64,000 nucleotides of DNA from Apostichopus japonicus (GCF_037975245.1 NC_092563.1:23592960-23656959), one strand, 5' to 3'; shown: positions 9,401-19,909, counted from the first letter of the stretch. The notes: generated by a model from the letters alone, not told the origin. A program made the numbers and translations.

Positions 9401-10726
9401 CATGTGTATGGGGTGGGGGGGGGGGGTGGGGGAGGTAGTGGTGTTTGTGTCTGCGTGTGCGGGGGGGGGGAGTTCAGGTGAGCAATCTGTAAAACTGAAA
9501 GTATTGTCTGCTCAGGGTAATCATTAGTAATGGCACTCTAAACTAAGCATGTTAACATGGCTAACTAGTTTAATAATGCGATTGCCTTGAAGTTCTAACA
9601 ATGATTTATTTCATGATTCAGGAGTATTCAATTTGAAAACTATAAAAAGTGTTTGAGGTGGTGATACAGGATGCTTCTTAAAAGTAGCCATACTTGATCA
9701 TAACAAGAATTTTTTAAATATATTTTTGTTGAACCACACACTAAATATTCCCCAAATTTTTTTTAACTTTACTTCTGCTCATAGAGAATAACATCTCAAT
9801 AATTAGGAAGACATTAAAGTTAATTTGTTGTATTTTTTTTGAGAGGAATATTGAAGAAAAAATGCCATACGCTAAGAATTTTGGAATCCTATGTTTAAGT
9901 GGGGAATATCAACCTTATACACTGTCCCATGGTCATGTAATCATGGTTGTAGATATCTCCATCTATATAATAGCGCTGGGAAAATCCCTTTCCGCTATGT
10001 TGCAATGAGTAATACATTTGTTATGTACACATTTCCTCATTATCACTGGTAAGCAATCTCTTTTGTCTTCGATTATCCAGGATAGACTTTGTACTTTTGT
10101 CCTCCTACGTGACAGGAACAGATAAGCACAATGTACATATTCTTGAATAAACTTACGAGCAGGGTTCAAATTTAAGGATTAATGGGAGGGCAATGCACAT
10201 CTATTAGAGGAAGTTAAAATGTGTTCTTGGATATCCATTGAAATGGCACTACGGCACCACGGTAACTTTTAAGCTTTCAAAAAAATAGCTTCAAAGCAGT
10301 TTTTAGACTTTAGCAGGGCAATAAGGAATTTCCGTTCGAAAGTGACGGCAAAAAAATGTATCACAAGGAAATCAAAACAGGAAAGTATCACTTATGTCTT
10401 TATTCCACACGTACTTTTCTCAGACGGAAGTTAAATTGGGGGTTGGGGGGTAGGGGTGCCATTACGGCAACTTGATTAAAGGGACACGGCAGTTGTTGCC
10501 GTTGGAATTACGGGGGAGTTTTTAAATTAAGGGCGTATGCGGCAAGTGTTATGGGCACCCGACGGCAAATTACAAACTTTATATTAATATATAACTTTCT
10601 CATTCACAGGAAGAATATGAGTTAATTCATCTATGTGTTCTCTATCTAATCAAGAGAGGCGCCTTTCCGGGGTTAACCACTTGCTTAGATAAAGATGTCA
10701 CCGCTTCCTTCGCTAAAGATGTATGA
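398..10726 (+). CDS. Receptor-type protein tyrosine phosphatase, C-terminal (D2) domain, 3' part of gene in six exons
   Basis: Six exons (398-471, 2108-2239, 2938-3063, 6717-6871, 9058-9193, 10610-10726) join in one open frame of about 246 residues ending at TGA 10724-10726. All introns are GT-AG. The product shows the PTP fold in order: DYINASHI, GYIASQ, NDWWRMIWEKN, IWPEEES, the WPD-loop region, the signature region, QRMQLVKT and EEYELIHLCVLYL. Catalytic residues are missing. The WPD motif aligns to TPT, so there is no general acid, and the HCx5R signature reads CCKLGTGKTG, with His changed to Cys and Arg to Lys. That is typical of the regulatory D2 domain of receptor PTPs, so I infer a pseudophosphatase lying in the cytoplasm behind an active D1. 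D1, the membrane segment and the ectodomain would be upstream of base 1. It converges on the Piezo gene. The exact family member cannot be named. The fold assignment is firm; D2 rather than a lone inactive PTP is likely. Confidence 0.88.
472..2107. other. PTP intron with MITE-like remnants
   Basis: CAGTGGCGTCGACGATAG at 496 has the look of a hAT-type MITE end. ACAGGGGCGGACTGG near 1321 followed by CCCGGTGGGCCGG resembles another widespread MITE start. No partner ends or target duplications could be fixed for either. A perfect 15-bp inverted repeat occupies 1858-2000 (listed separately). Confidence 0.4.
1858..2000. repeat. Perfect 15-bp inverted repeat, 143 bp across
   Basis: AATACGGAAGCGTAG at 1858-1872 is the exact reverse complement of CTACGCTTCCGTATT at 1986-2000, and the match continues with one mismatch for two more bases inward. 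The 113-bp spacer has no coding content. It could be a tiny foldback element or a transcribed hairpin in the PTP intron. Confidence 0.6.
2108..2239 (+). CDS. PTP exon b (YIASQ and WWRMIWE motifs)
   Basis: 132 bp, phase 0 at both ends, with acceptor aacag and donor gtatgc. It encodes GYIASQLPTRHSLNDWWRMI followed by WEKNVVRIVLMESPKGR. This corresponds to the PTP stretch YIATQGP...DFWRMIWE; the usual QGP is QLP here. Confidence 0.88.
2240..2937. other. PTP intron, simple sequence only
   Basis: C/A-rich tracts at 2299-2328 and 2494-2517. No gene or element is recognised. Confidence 0.5.
2938..3063 (+). CDS. PTP exon c (WPEEES strand)
   Basis: 126 bp, phase 0 at both ends, acceptor tttatag and donor gtaagc. 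It begins PKTVDIWPEEESDFCEYGRL, matching the KCxxYWP region of PTPs with the KC lost. Confidence 0.87.
4101..4481. mobile_element. hAT-type MITE with perfect 8-bp target duplication
   Basis: A 381-bp element with ends CAGTGGCGGAGC and GCTCCACCACTG (one mismatch as inverted repeats). It is flanked on both sides by CGCGGCGG (4093-4100 and 4482-4489). An 8-bp duplication and CAG-type ends are the mark of the hAT superfamily. It has no coding capacity and is non-autonomous. It is nested in an older repeat whose GC-rich sequence supplied the target. Confidence 0.82.
4835..5150. mobile_element. Third copy of the related MITE family, 3' end unresolved
   Basis: It begins CAGGCGTGTAGCGAGG and contains the core TATCTAAGCGTAGCGCCACC near 4889. 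The core is shared with the copies at about 3472 and 4167. A G run near 5056 is typical of the inner part of these elements. The right end could not be fixed. Confidence 0.45.
5322..5486. repeat. Polypyrimidine tract (C/T on + strand)
   Basis: About 165 bp of almost pure C and T. It produces spurious Phe/Ser-rich and Lys/Glu/Arg-rich open frames on the two strands. It may form triplex DNA and is a common microsatellite type in MITE tails. Confidence 0.7.
5544..6716. other. PTP intron, nothing recognised
   Basis: Read on both strands. There are no family motifs or clear repeats apart from a G/A-rich patch at 6420-6450. Confidence 0.5.
6717..6871 (+). CDS. PTP exon d (altered WPD loop, start of signature)
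   Basis: 155 bp, starts on a whole codon and leaves two bases over. It encodes EKYRRPLTLYLYTPTSLNTS, then VTSLVNFHQFIHDEM and KSALLVCC. The loop that normally reads WPDHGVP reads TPTSLNT, so the catalytic Asp is absent. The final codon AA-A is split with the next exon. Confidence 0.86.
6891..6931 (+). repeat. Left copy of 41-bp direct repeat flanking the U2-headed array
   Basis: Matches 7495-7535 with two mismatches; the shared core is CCAAATCTCACCTTATTATT. It is too long for a normal target duplication, and part of it recurs between array units, so it belongs to the tandem unit. Confidence 0.7.
6930..7118 (+). repeat. U2 snRNA-headed repeat, unit 1
   Basis: It begins GCTTCTCGGCCTTTTGGCTA and continues through AGATCATGTGTAGTATCTG, matching the first 40 or so bases of U2 snRNA with one change, including the GTAGTA branch-site pairing segment. 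The rest is unrelated to U2 and rich in short hairpins: 6969-6981, 7017-7036, 7080-7097 and 7101-7115. It has no Sm site and no U2 stems III-IV. The form fits the snRNA-headed SINE class (SINEU), though a tandem arrangement is unusual. It lies in a PTP intron on the same strand as the gene. Confidence 0.7.
7136..7323 (+). repeat. U2 snRNA-headed repeat, unit 2
   Basis: Nearly identical to unit 1 at a spacing of 206 bp. The first hairpin here is TTCCCTTCGGGAA in place of TTCCCTTAGGGAA, and the penultimate hairpin has a G-to-T change that breaks one pair (CCTGTG). Confidence 0.7.
7335..7492 (+). repeat. U2-type repeat, unit 3, head missing
   Basis: The U2 part is replaced by GGCATATATTTCGAGG. 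The body from GGGAATGGTG to the CTTAAAAAGT tail is kept. Its start resembles the sequence after the right flank (aaggcatatattat), which suggests recombination with the flank. Confidence 0.65.
7495..7535 (+). repeat. Right copy of 41-bp direct repeat flanking the U2-headed array
   Basis: Partner of 6891-6931, with two mismatches. Confidence 0.7.
7540..9057. other. PTP intron, AT-rich, nothing recognised
   Basis: Short simple tracts only, such as AGAGAGATAGAGAGAG at 7846-7862. The word CATGCTTTTAACCTAGCCTA near 8793 recurs near 8848 as a small local duplication. No exon fits. Confidence 0.5.
9058..9193 (+). CDS. PTP exon e (altered Cx5R signature)
   Basis: 136 bp. Spliced to exon d it reads CCKLGTGKTGTFICLNK, the P-loop with Lys in place of the invariant Arg. 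It ends QRMQLVKTA, matching the family stretch RxQRxxMVQT. I chose the donor gttggt at 9194 because it joins exon f in frame and continues the conserved EEYELIHL helix. Open frame runs on to 9481 past the donor but looks non-coding (Gly-rich simple sequence). Confidence 0.84.
9194..10609. other. Last PTP intron with G-runs and a possible MITE start
   Basis: G-rich microsatellite at 9413-9441 and again at 9462-9470. CAGGGTTCAAATTTAAGG at 10161 has the look of a MITE end but no partner was found. The rest is unremarkable. Confidence 0.45.
10610..10726 (+). CDS. PTP last exon
   Basis: Acceptor cattcacag, then 38 codons and a TGA. It starts EEYELIHLCVLYLIKRGAFP, matching the QYxFxxxxxLEYL helix that closes PTP domains. 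A 19-residue tail follows and ends FAKDV. No other motif was seen. Confidence 0.85.
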   Translation, partial: EEYELIHLCVLYLIKRGAFPGLTTCLDKDVTASFAKDV

Positions 10727-11150
10727 TCTATTTATGCTATAAACTGGGTGACCGGATCCGATGACGTAATTAACGACAGCTAGAAGCTATAACTTGAGAA
10801 GGCTTCTCTCATTGACGAACAAATCCTTACATCCCTTTATATCTCGCTGCTGACGTCACACATTAAAGATTGCGTTCTGAAGACGAGTATAATGCTGTTT
10901 TGGTGATGTATGACACGACGAACCATCTACAATGGACAATTGTAAGCAAGAATATCTCGGTATTAGGGCGTACTACTGTAAGCAAACTGAAAGTAAGTCT
11001 AAAATGCATGTAGATGTTGCATATCTTTTTATCAGACGTGGAAACATTTGCAATCAACTGGGCTCTCGGTTTCTGCTATTTTGGTTTTAATTTTGGCTAA
11101 GACTACTGGACACATGTAAACAGTACACACTAGATCGCTCACCAAACTTC
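10727..11150 (+). other. Likely 3' UTR and downstream flank of the PTP gene
   Basis: The only polyadenylation-like word close by is ATTAAA at 10862-10867. That is a weak candidate, and no transcript end can be fixed from sequence. Confidence 0.3.
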
Positions 11151-12872
11151 AACATGATCCTGTGTAGTATATATATACTTTAACAAATCCTGTGTAGTAT
11201 CTATATACTTTAACATGATCCTGTGTAGTATCTATATACTTTTACATGATCCTGTGTAGTATCTATATACTTTAACATGATCCTGTGTAGTATCTATATA
11301 CTTTAACATGATCCTGTGTAGTATCTATATACTTTAACATGATCCTGTGAAGCATCTATATACTTTCACATGATCCTGTGTAGATTCTATATACTTTAAC
11401 ATGATCCTGTTCAGTATCTATATACTTTAACATGATCCTGTGAAGTATCTATATACTTTCACATGATCCTGTGGAGTATCTATATACTTTAACATGATAC
11501 TTTGTAGTATCTATATACTTTAACATGATCCTGTGTAGTATCTATATACTTTAACATGATCCTGTGTAGTATCTATATACTTTAACAAGATCCTGTGTAG
11601 TATCTATATACCTTACTATGATCCTGTGTAGATTCTATATACTTTAACATGATACTTTGTAGTATCTATATACTTTCACATGATCCTGTGTAGATTCTAT
11701 ATACTTTAACATGATCCTGTTCAGTATCTATATACTTTAACATGATCCTGTGAAGTATCTATATACTTTCACATGATCCTGTGGAGTATCTATATACTTT
11801 AACATGATACTTTGTAGTATCTATATACTTTCACATGATCCTGTGTAGTATCTATATACTTTAACATGATCCTGTGTAGTATCTATATACTTTTACATGA
11901 TCCTGTGTAGATTCTATATACTTTAACATGATTCTTTGTAGTATCTGTATACTTTAACATGATCCTGTGTAGATTCTATATACTTTAACATGATACTTTG
12001 TAGTATATACTTTTACATGATCCTGTGTAGTATCTATATACTTTAACATGATCCTGTGTAGATTCTATATACTTTAACATGATACTTTGTAGTATCTATA
12101 TACTTTTACATGATCCTGTGTAGTATCTATGTACATTAACATGATCCTGTGTAGTATCTATATACTTTCACATGATCCTGTGTAGTATCTATATACTTTT
12201 ACATGATCCTGTGTAGTATCTATATACTTGAACATGATCCTGTGTAGATTCTATATACTTTAACATGATACTTTGTAGTATCTATATACTTTCACATGAT
12301 CCTGTGTAGTATATACTTTAACATGATTCTGTGTAGATTCTATATACTTTAACACGATCCTGTGTAGTATCTAAGTACTTTAACACGATCCTGTGTAGTA
12401 TCTATTTACTTTAACATGATCCCGTGTAGTATCTATATACTTTAACACGATCCTGTGTAGTATCTATATACTTTAACACGATCCCGTGTAGTATCTAAGT
12501 ATTTTAACACGATCCCGTGTAGTATCTATTTACTTTAACATGATCCTGTGAAGTATCTATATACATTAACATGATCCTGTGTAGTATCTATATACTTTCA
12601 CATGATCCTGTGTAGTATCTATATACTTTTACATGATCCTGTGTAGTATATACTTTAACATGATTCTGTGTAGATTCTATATACTTTAACATGATACTTT
12701 GTAGTATCTATATACCTTTACATGATCCCGTGTAGTATCTATATACTTTTACATGATCCTGTGTAGATTCTATATACTTTAACATGATTCTTTGTAGTAT
12801 CTGTATACTTTAACATGATCCTGTTCAGTATCTATATACTTTAACATGATCCTGTGTAGTATCAATATATTT
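11151..12872. repeat. 31-bp minisatellite array, about 55 units
   Basis: The consensus unit is ATGATCCTGTGTAGTATCTA followed by TATACTTTAAC. It runs about 1.7 kb with few indels. Variants at fixed spots (GTAGATT, CTGTTCAG, TACTTTGTAG, TTTCAC) form blocks: the stretch around 11370-11510 recurs around 11680-11830, offset exactly 310 bp or ten units. Each unit holds the near-palindrome GTATCTATATAC. Confidence 0.93.
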
Positions 12873-12879
12873 CTATATA

Positions 12880-14827
12880 TTTACTTTCCAAGGGAATCGT
12901 GACACTAAGTTAAAGGTTTAGACTTGTTGTAAGAGGACTTCGTGAGGGGTAACTTGGTTTTCGTGCCTAGAGCAGTATAGGCGCAAAAAGAAGGGGGGGG
13001 GGGGGTGGGAAGGCATATGCCCCAACTCGTGATTGTAGTCAGCTTCGCTAAAACGAAAGGGAGTATCCCTTACATCAAAATTTCCTTTGTTTAAATAATT
13101 AGTAGGCTAACAAAATATAACACCTTCCCTAAGCTTCGCCCGCGAACCCCCAAATGGGGATTTGAAATGCACTCCAATGAAATCCCTGGAGTGTATTTCT
13201 GTGCTTCAGTTAAAATAACTAGGTGAGATATGTCTGAAAAGCAGAGTCGTTTCCGGACTTGGAATAGGCCTACCTTCCACATAAGTTATTTTGCTCTCTC
13301 GTGACGCGAGAGAGCACACATTATCTCAAAATCCATCATCATTTGTGGGGCTATCAAATAAATTCCATAGATTGGACTTGCTTCCTATAGTCCCGCGATG
13401 TTCATTTTATATACAGGTGTGTTTTTGTAATTCCACAATGCCCTACCCCCACCCCCTCCCTCCCACTGCTCCACCCGATTTCTAGTGCCACCACTAGCCA
13501 CATCGTTAGTGATCCCCCCCCCCCAAATAGTATTTTGCAATCAGATGATACAAAATACTCTTTCGATACCCAATAGGCCTATATCTGGTTTTAAAGTTTT
13601 CCAATTTTGGAGAATCCCTGTTGTGATATTTTTGTCTTTAAAATATCTGACAGGTTTTATTTGCGAGTAAAATGTTTTGATATTTTCAAGCTGGTCTTCA
13701 GGTGTACATGTATGTAAGGATGGGGTAAGGGCATGAGTTCGATGTAACTGCGTTCTTACACTGGGATATTTTGTACAGATATTTACATATTTTGTAAAAA
13801 CGACCACAAATGCATGGTTCAAAATTAGATAGCTATCGCTAATGCGACTATTAGCAGCCTGTTCACTTGTTATATACTCGTCCTAAAAGTGTACCTGTGT
13901 GTAAGGATGGGTGTAACTGCGTTTTTAAACTCGGATCTTTTGTACAGATTTTTACATGTTTTAATAATGTCTATGCATATATTCACGCAGGGTATTTTTC
14001 AGTACCATAAACATTTTGTTAACAGGTTGTTTTCTTCCTCGCTATGGGATGTTTTGCAATCAAAAGGGATTTACAGCTTAACGACTGTATGGATAGGAAA
14101 TAGCGTTACTCAGTTAGCAAGGTTCGCTAATGTCCACCACATTCAATGCGATACATTGTTAAATAAATTTATGCCAATCACGTGACGTCGTTTTTCGCTG
14201 GCTGGCAATCCGTCACCATATACTATTCGATGACATATTTGATCTAGTTACTAAATGGCTGGTGCTCGATTCATCATTTTCACACGACGGCGCACCAGAT
14301 GTTGAGTTTAAATGCTTAAACATCAAACAATTATCTGATGAAATTGAAATATGTAAAGTGGGCACTGTGCAGTAACATGTATGGAACGCCAAAAAAGATG
14401 ATAATAATAATTTCAAGTCCTGTAAGAGATATCCATGTAAACGTACACGGTGGTGTGCATACGATGATAAATTACCCTTTTGGCGTTCCAAAAGGAGTTA
14501 CTACAGTTGCGATTAACAATCTTCATTTTGTTGTACCTTTTAAAGTGCAATGTTCTTTCTTATTTTAATACCAAGGAATGGTTCATTCCTTATGAATCGA
14601 TTTATAGTAGATTTATTAAAGCAATATTGAAACAGCTTTATATGAACCAATTTTGTCTTATAAGTTTGTTCGTTTCTTTAACTATCTGTGATTCCATCAC
14701 ATATGACTGCACAAACTGCTAATAATAATCACTGGCAATTATTCTATGCGGTATAGGGGTGGATGATACAGGACATCTGTACCACCGAGGTTTTTTTCAC
14801 TCTTTCGTTTAAGGTCCAGCGATGTGG
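12880..14827. other. Intergenic stretch with a hairpin and a 75-bp duplication
   Basis: A G run lies at 12993-13006. A hairpin lies at 13292-13316: TGCTCTCTCG pairs perfectly with CGAGAGAGCA across a 5-base loop. Sequence at 13702-13797 (TGTATGTAAGGATGGGG to TTTGTACAGATATTTACAT) recurs diverged at about 13889-13966. No gene is seen. Confidence 0.5.
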
Positions 14828-14835
14828 GCTTCTAA

Positions 14836-15188
14836 CAGTGGCGTAGGAAGGTACTTTTGAGTGGGGGGCTGAAGACTGATGGCCGGCCTGGGGGAGGGGC
14901 CTAAGGGGAGGGGGTGTCCCCCTCCCCTTTGGAATTTTTTTTGCATTTCCAGGTGGCCTCAGATGCAATTTGGTGCAATATAGCACACTTCAACCCACCC
15001 ACTCCATTTTGTATATAATTTTGCATTTTCACCTGGCCTGATGCAATTTGGTGCTCCAAATAAGATTTTTTTCTCATTTGGAAATGAAAAAGGGATTTTC
15101 TGACTTGCGAAGCGGGGGCGGAATGATACTTCCGCCCCTCCACATTTTTCACCGGGGGGCTGGCGCCCCCCCGGTTCCTATGCCCTTG
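14836..15188. mobile_element. hAT-type MITE with perfect 8-bp target duplication
   Basis: 353 bp with ends CAGTGGCGTAGGAA and (reverse complement of the right end) CAAGGGCATAGGAA. It is flanked by GCTTCTAA at 14828-14835 and 15189-15196. It is GC-rich against an AT-rich surround and has no coding capacity. The 8-bp duplication points to hAT-type mobilisation. Confidence 0.82.
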
Positions 15189-15659
15189 GCTTCTAAGAAA
15201 GGGAGGGAAGGGGGAGGGAAGGGGAAGGGGAAACAAAGGGAAGGGGTCAGGTACAGAGGGAAGGGATTGCGGAGGTGGTTTAAGGTGGGGCAAGTGTCAT
15301 AAGGGCATAAGCCAAATATGGTTAGCTCTTCTGAGAGAATGACAAAACGAAAAAAGTAGAGAGACAAGATTTGTGATATGTTTACCCTGTCCTGCACCGC
15401 ATATCATCACAAAAAGCGTACAACATGATCATATAATTTACAAAAGAAACCCAAAAAGAAGATAACACGATTAAATACAAGTTCTAATCTACTAAAATAC
15501 ATAAGGACCAAGGCATTCAATTTAAAACAAGAAAATTCTTCCTCCAAAAAGCGTTAGAAATATCCTACAATCTTGTAGAAGTGGATCGACCGATAAATTT
15601 ACTGACGTTATTTGTAAAGTCATGCAAACTATCACCAAGGGAGACAATATGCAAGACAT

Positions 15660-16240
15660 GAGATGATAGCTCATGAATTATTCATTCAAAATCTCATGAT
15701 TTATTCAACAAAATTGAAAATTTTCCTGAAAAAAATTGAGGTCATTAACTGCTCATTAATTAAGTGTAACATACAAACAGATTTGCAGCTCATTAAGTCA
15801 TCGGCAGTCTATCACGAAAAATTTAACAGGATGGAAAGATCTCTTGTTGAAGTTAATGAAATACCAGTTTATCATATCAACTAATAGAATTAAAAGTTAA
15901 TTTGAATAGCTCATAACCTATTCACCAGTTTATCAAAAAAACATAACAAAACGAAAATTTTTCTTGTGAAGCTAAATGAACCATTCACCAATTTATCACA
16001 TAAACCAATGGAATTGACAATTTCTTTAAATAGCTCATTAACTAATCACCAGTCCATCATATCAACTTTAACAGAATAACGTTTTCTGGTGAAGCTAATG
16101 AACTCTTCACCAGTTTATCACATCAACTTGAAAGAGTGGAAAATGTTATAGTAGCGAATGAACTCTTCACCAGTTTATCATATAAACGAATAGCTCACCA
16201 GTACTTTAAATAAACTTAATAGAATTGAAAAAGTTGGCGA
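15660..16240. repeat. Diverged tandem repeat, units of about 60-70 bp
   Basis: Recurring words are CACCAGTTTATCACATCAAC, TAGCTCATTAAC, AATAGAATTGAAAA and GTGAAGCTAATGAAC, in the same order across about 580 bp. Units differ by many substitutions, so the array is old. Confidence 0.7.
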
Positions 16241-17310
16241 TAACAGTGATGTTTTCGAAACGTAATAAGAAAGTATTTTTAAAAGTTTTGTTGTTGCTGG
16301 CTCTTTGGAGACCTGCGTCTGTTCTGATACCGAAAAATATTGGTTATCCAAACCTTGTCTGTTTTTAAAAGCCTCCAACATATAATATCCGTATGAATTG
16401 TTTTCCTCTTTTATAAATCAATATCAGAATTTATCAATCAATCGATCGATCAATTTTTGTATAACTGGAAGCAACTGTGTTTTAAACCGATAGCCTCTAA
16501 AAGTCATTTATGCATATTAAGGAAATGAAAAGTTACAAACCCACAGATCACACAAGCAATAAAAAAAAAAGCTATCAAGATTCAGTCATGATTTATCCTC
16601 TCCTCAAATGTGATGATTTTGTTGTTGTTATCGTCACAAAATGATTATAAGAAAGCAAAATGTTAACATTCAAGTATCAAATTACAGCTGCAATATCATT
16701 TCGAAGTACCATATGGATGCTGCATGTTTTTTTTTGTTCTTTTATTTTCTTTTATAAAAACGAAAAAGTCCCAAAATGTCGGACCAAGTACGTACCAAGC
16801 ATTCACTGGCTATTTTGACAAAGAAAAATAATTTCTTTTTAAAAAGGGAAAAACAGATGACAGTTTAAGGCAGTGAATTTGCTCGAGAGATAAACCATAA
16901 ACCACAATGAAAGAAATAAAAACTGAAAATTTTCAAACCCTTTTTTGAGTCGGTGATATCACAGGAAAATGCCAACCTGTATAGGGGAGTGTATTTGATG
17001 GGCTGTCGGAAGGTTTTCAAACGGACATTTGGAATTATATCACAGATTAACTTCAGATGGATTCAACATTGCGAGCCACATCCACAGAGGGATCTTAATA
17101 TCTACAACTCTTCACAGACACTCCAACCATGAACAACACACGAAGAACAATAAGACAAAGAAAGGTTTTTTTTTTTTTCAAATTTTACCCGTTTGCGAAG
17201 TAAGACACCGTGCTTTACGAATCACCGCCAATAAATATCGAATATTTTACAATTCCTGAAATTTTGCTTTCATGACAGATGTTTTGATCAGGGCCACAAT
17301 CAATTTTAAA

Positions 17311-17609
17311 TTTTTAGAAAGTTTGAAAGTTGAAATGTTTAAGCCCCAAAAAAAAAATACTTCTTTTAAATACTGTTGAGTATGTAGCATACCAAATTTT
17401 GACACATGTAATATTTCAAGTAGTATTAATGATACCAGCTAAGATGGTACTCACCAATGTTAACTTTTAGAAAGTTTGTAAGTTGAAATGTTTTTGCAAA
17501 ACGAAATTCAAAAATAATTATTGTTATGTATGTAGCATACCAAATTTAGTCAAATGTAATATTTCAGGTGGTATTAATGATACAAGCTAAGTTGGCCCAC
17601 TCACCCAGA
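17311..17609. repeat. Two-copy direct repeat of about 145 bp
   Basis: 17311-17453 and 17464-17609 share TTTAGAAAGTTTG, AGTTGAAATGTTT, TATGTAGCATACCAAATTT and GTATTAATGATAC in the same order and at similar spacing. Confidence 0.75.
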
Positions 17610-17894
17610 CGATTCTATTGTAGCAAACTTGTTACAAAGAACGAAAAAGTTGTTTAAAAAAAAAACTGTATTCTGTGTAGTACACAATTGTTACTGATAA
17701 TAGTTCCAGTGTAAAGTATAGGTTATACTGTTATAGTTATTACACTAATTATGTAATAATTTTGATATTACTGTTAATTTCCAGCAGAAAGGTTTGTAAC
17801 CCTCTGATAATATCCCTCATGTTATATACCTAGAACTGCCTAGATGTATTATGTACAGATAGCATTGCTGGTAGTAGAAGCAATGTCTCACCTT

Positions 17895-18240
17895 ATAATT
17901 ATAGGTAACTTTCTTTCTGCAGAAAGTGATACTTCTGATGGTACAACTTGCTATACCCTTGGTAACTCTAGGTACCACTGCTCGCACAGTCAGCGATGCC
18001 TAGGTAACTATAGGTAATGTTGTAGCAAGAAATACCTATGTAAGTATAGGTAAATATCACTGGTATCACTAGTGATATACTTTGTGTAACAACTATAGTT
18101 AATTTACTGATGTAGGTTGCAATAGCTAAGTAACTATAGGTAACATTACTGGTGCAGTTAGCAATACCTATGTATTTACCATGGGAAATATCACTGGTAA
18201 GTTTTACCTACAAAACTACTGGTAGAACTACTGGTACAGA
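17895..18240. repeat. Diverged tandem repeat built on TAGGTAACTATAGGTAA
   Basis: Repeated words are AACTATAGGTAA, AGCAATACCTATGTA and AATATCACTGGTA, at roughly 100-bp spacing with strong drift. Confidence 0.55.
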
Positions 18241-18479
18241 TAGCAATATTTGTATATTTTATTAAAAGCTGATCATATTTAGCGATACTTTAGCAATACT
18301 GTCCCCCTGTGAGTAATTCTTTGGTTTGTCTACCTGTTATATCTAGAAGCTTACATCTGCCGTGACTGAAGTTACGTTTTGCATTATAACGATATCAGAA
18401 AGCCAGCTAACACCAAAGCAATTTGCCAGAAATGTGAAGAATACATGAATTAAGGAACCCACCAGATGTGTAGCTCATA

Positions 18480-18880
18480 ACTGTAGAATCAGTACACACA
18501 CAGATGAACAACTAGGAATAGATGAACCACTACATCTAATGAGTCAATACATAGGTAGATCATATATGGGCCACTATGTCTAATGAAACCAGACATAGGT
18601 AGAACATAGATGAATCACTATGTATAGACGGGCCACTATGTCTAATGTGAAACCAGTCATAGGTAGAACATAGATGAATCACTATGTATAGATGGGCCAC
18701 TATGTCTAATGAAACCATACAGAGGTATATCATAGATAGCCCACTACGTCTAATGAATCAAATACATACAGTAGATCATATATACATAGCTAGATCATAT
18801 ATGAATAAATGAACTCCTATGAATACATGAATCACTGCATGGGTACATCATAAATGGATAGATGAATCACTATGCTTGGG
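18480..18880. repeat. Minisatellite built on CACTATGTCTAATGAAACCA
   Basis: Recurring words are GGGCCACTATGTCTAATG, CATAGGTAGAACATAGATGA and ATCACTATGTATAGA. The cleanest copies lie at 18560-18720, with a period near 60-75 bp. Confidence 0.7.
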
Positions 18881-19656
18881 TGAAACCCCTACACATGTAG
18901 CTTATTCATTTGAAGAAGCACAGAATAACTAATGGAATTAATTGAACTTAATATTAACAGGCTGGTGTTTTCACAAACATCAAAATGGAAAGCTAAACTG
19001 ACAAATCCAAGCACATTTACACCCTCTTCAAGCCCTTAAACAGACCTGAGTATATCTCCTTCCAAACAATGAGAACATGGTTTGCAGCAAGTCCTGTTCC
19101 CCTCGGCAACAAAGTCTTACAAACATGATGAAAGCTCCAACTTCTAACATTTTGTCCTTCAAAAGATTTAAACAAAATTGAAATAATTTTTTCTCATGTA
19201 GGATGAAGGAACATCAGGTGTGGACCTTTGGTGGTCAAATTGGAGTGTGGGGAATGTGAAATGGTGCTGGATAGTTGCAATGGAATAGTAAATTGCAACA
19301 GAATATTTTTTTCATTTTCTGATTTTGAGGTAGCAATGTTTTAACATTTCAACGTATGATGACAACCACCGAACCATCTCATCAGCTCAAATTCCATTTT
19401 TTTTTTTTCCTTTTTTGACTTCAGACGCAGAGGAAATTAAAATCCAGCTTCTTCTAAGCTACATAACCTACAGAATAGATAACTACATATATACCACAGC
19501 TAGTACAAAAATTGACTCAATAACACTAAGAAGATAATTACAAAGAAAGGTTAAACTAATTTAACGATACCAACAAAAGATACGCTAGCACCCTGGACCT
19601 TTGACAGAAGACAATCACCTGTCATCAGATACAAGAATATTTCCCCAAAGTATTTA
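18881..19656 (-). other. 3' flank and probable 3' UTR of Piezo
   Basis: Directly downstream of the Piezo stop on the minus strand. No strong polyadenylation signal could be assigned close to the stop. Confidence 0.35.
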
Positions 19657-19909
19657 CTAATCCTGTTTATCTTTGGTGACCTTGATGAGCGTCTCCGGTG
19701 ACCTGTACAGGAAGAAGAGTCTGGCCGTGAGATCTTCCTCCAGCTCCATCTCCCCGCTCTCGCGGACCAGGTAGATATCCAGGACCAGCTTCAGGATTCT
19801 GTCTACGTTGGGCAGCTCGTCGAACATGATGGTGTAGGAGATTCCGCTGAACATCATCCGCACAAACCGACCGATCACCAGCACGAGAGAGACGTACAGA
19901 CCGATGATG
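19657..19909 (-). CDS. Piezo: Piezo last exon e26 (inner helix, C-terminal domain)
   Basis: Encodes IIGLYVSLVLVIGRFVRMMF, TIMFDELPNVDRILKL, YLVRESGEMELEEDL and FFLYRSPETLIKVTKDKQD, then TAG. The vertebrate FEELP reads FDELP and the terminal MIKWT reads LIKVT; both are mild changes. Confidence 0.97.

Noticed and set aside
9194-9481. Extension of the PTP exon past 9193
   Set aside because: The frame stays open but turns into Gly-rich simple sequence, and the donor at 9194 joins the conserved last exon exactly in frame.
12950-12975. TTGGTTTTCGTGCC as a fourth copy of the U2-headed repeat
   Set aside because: Only about 14-16 bases match the repeat body; too short to separate from chance.
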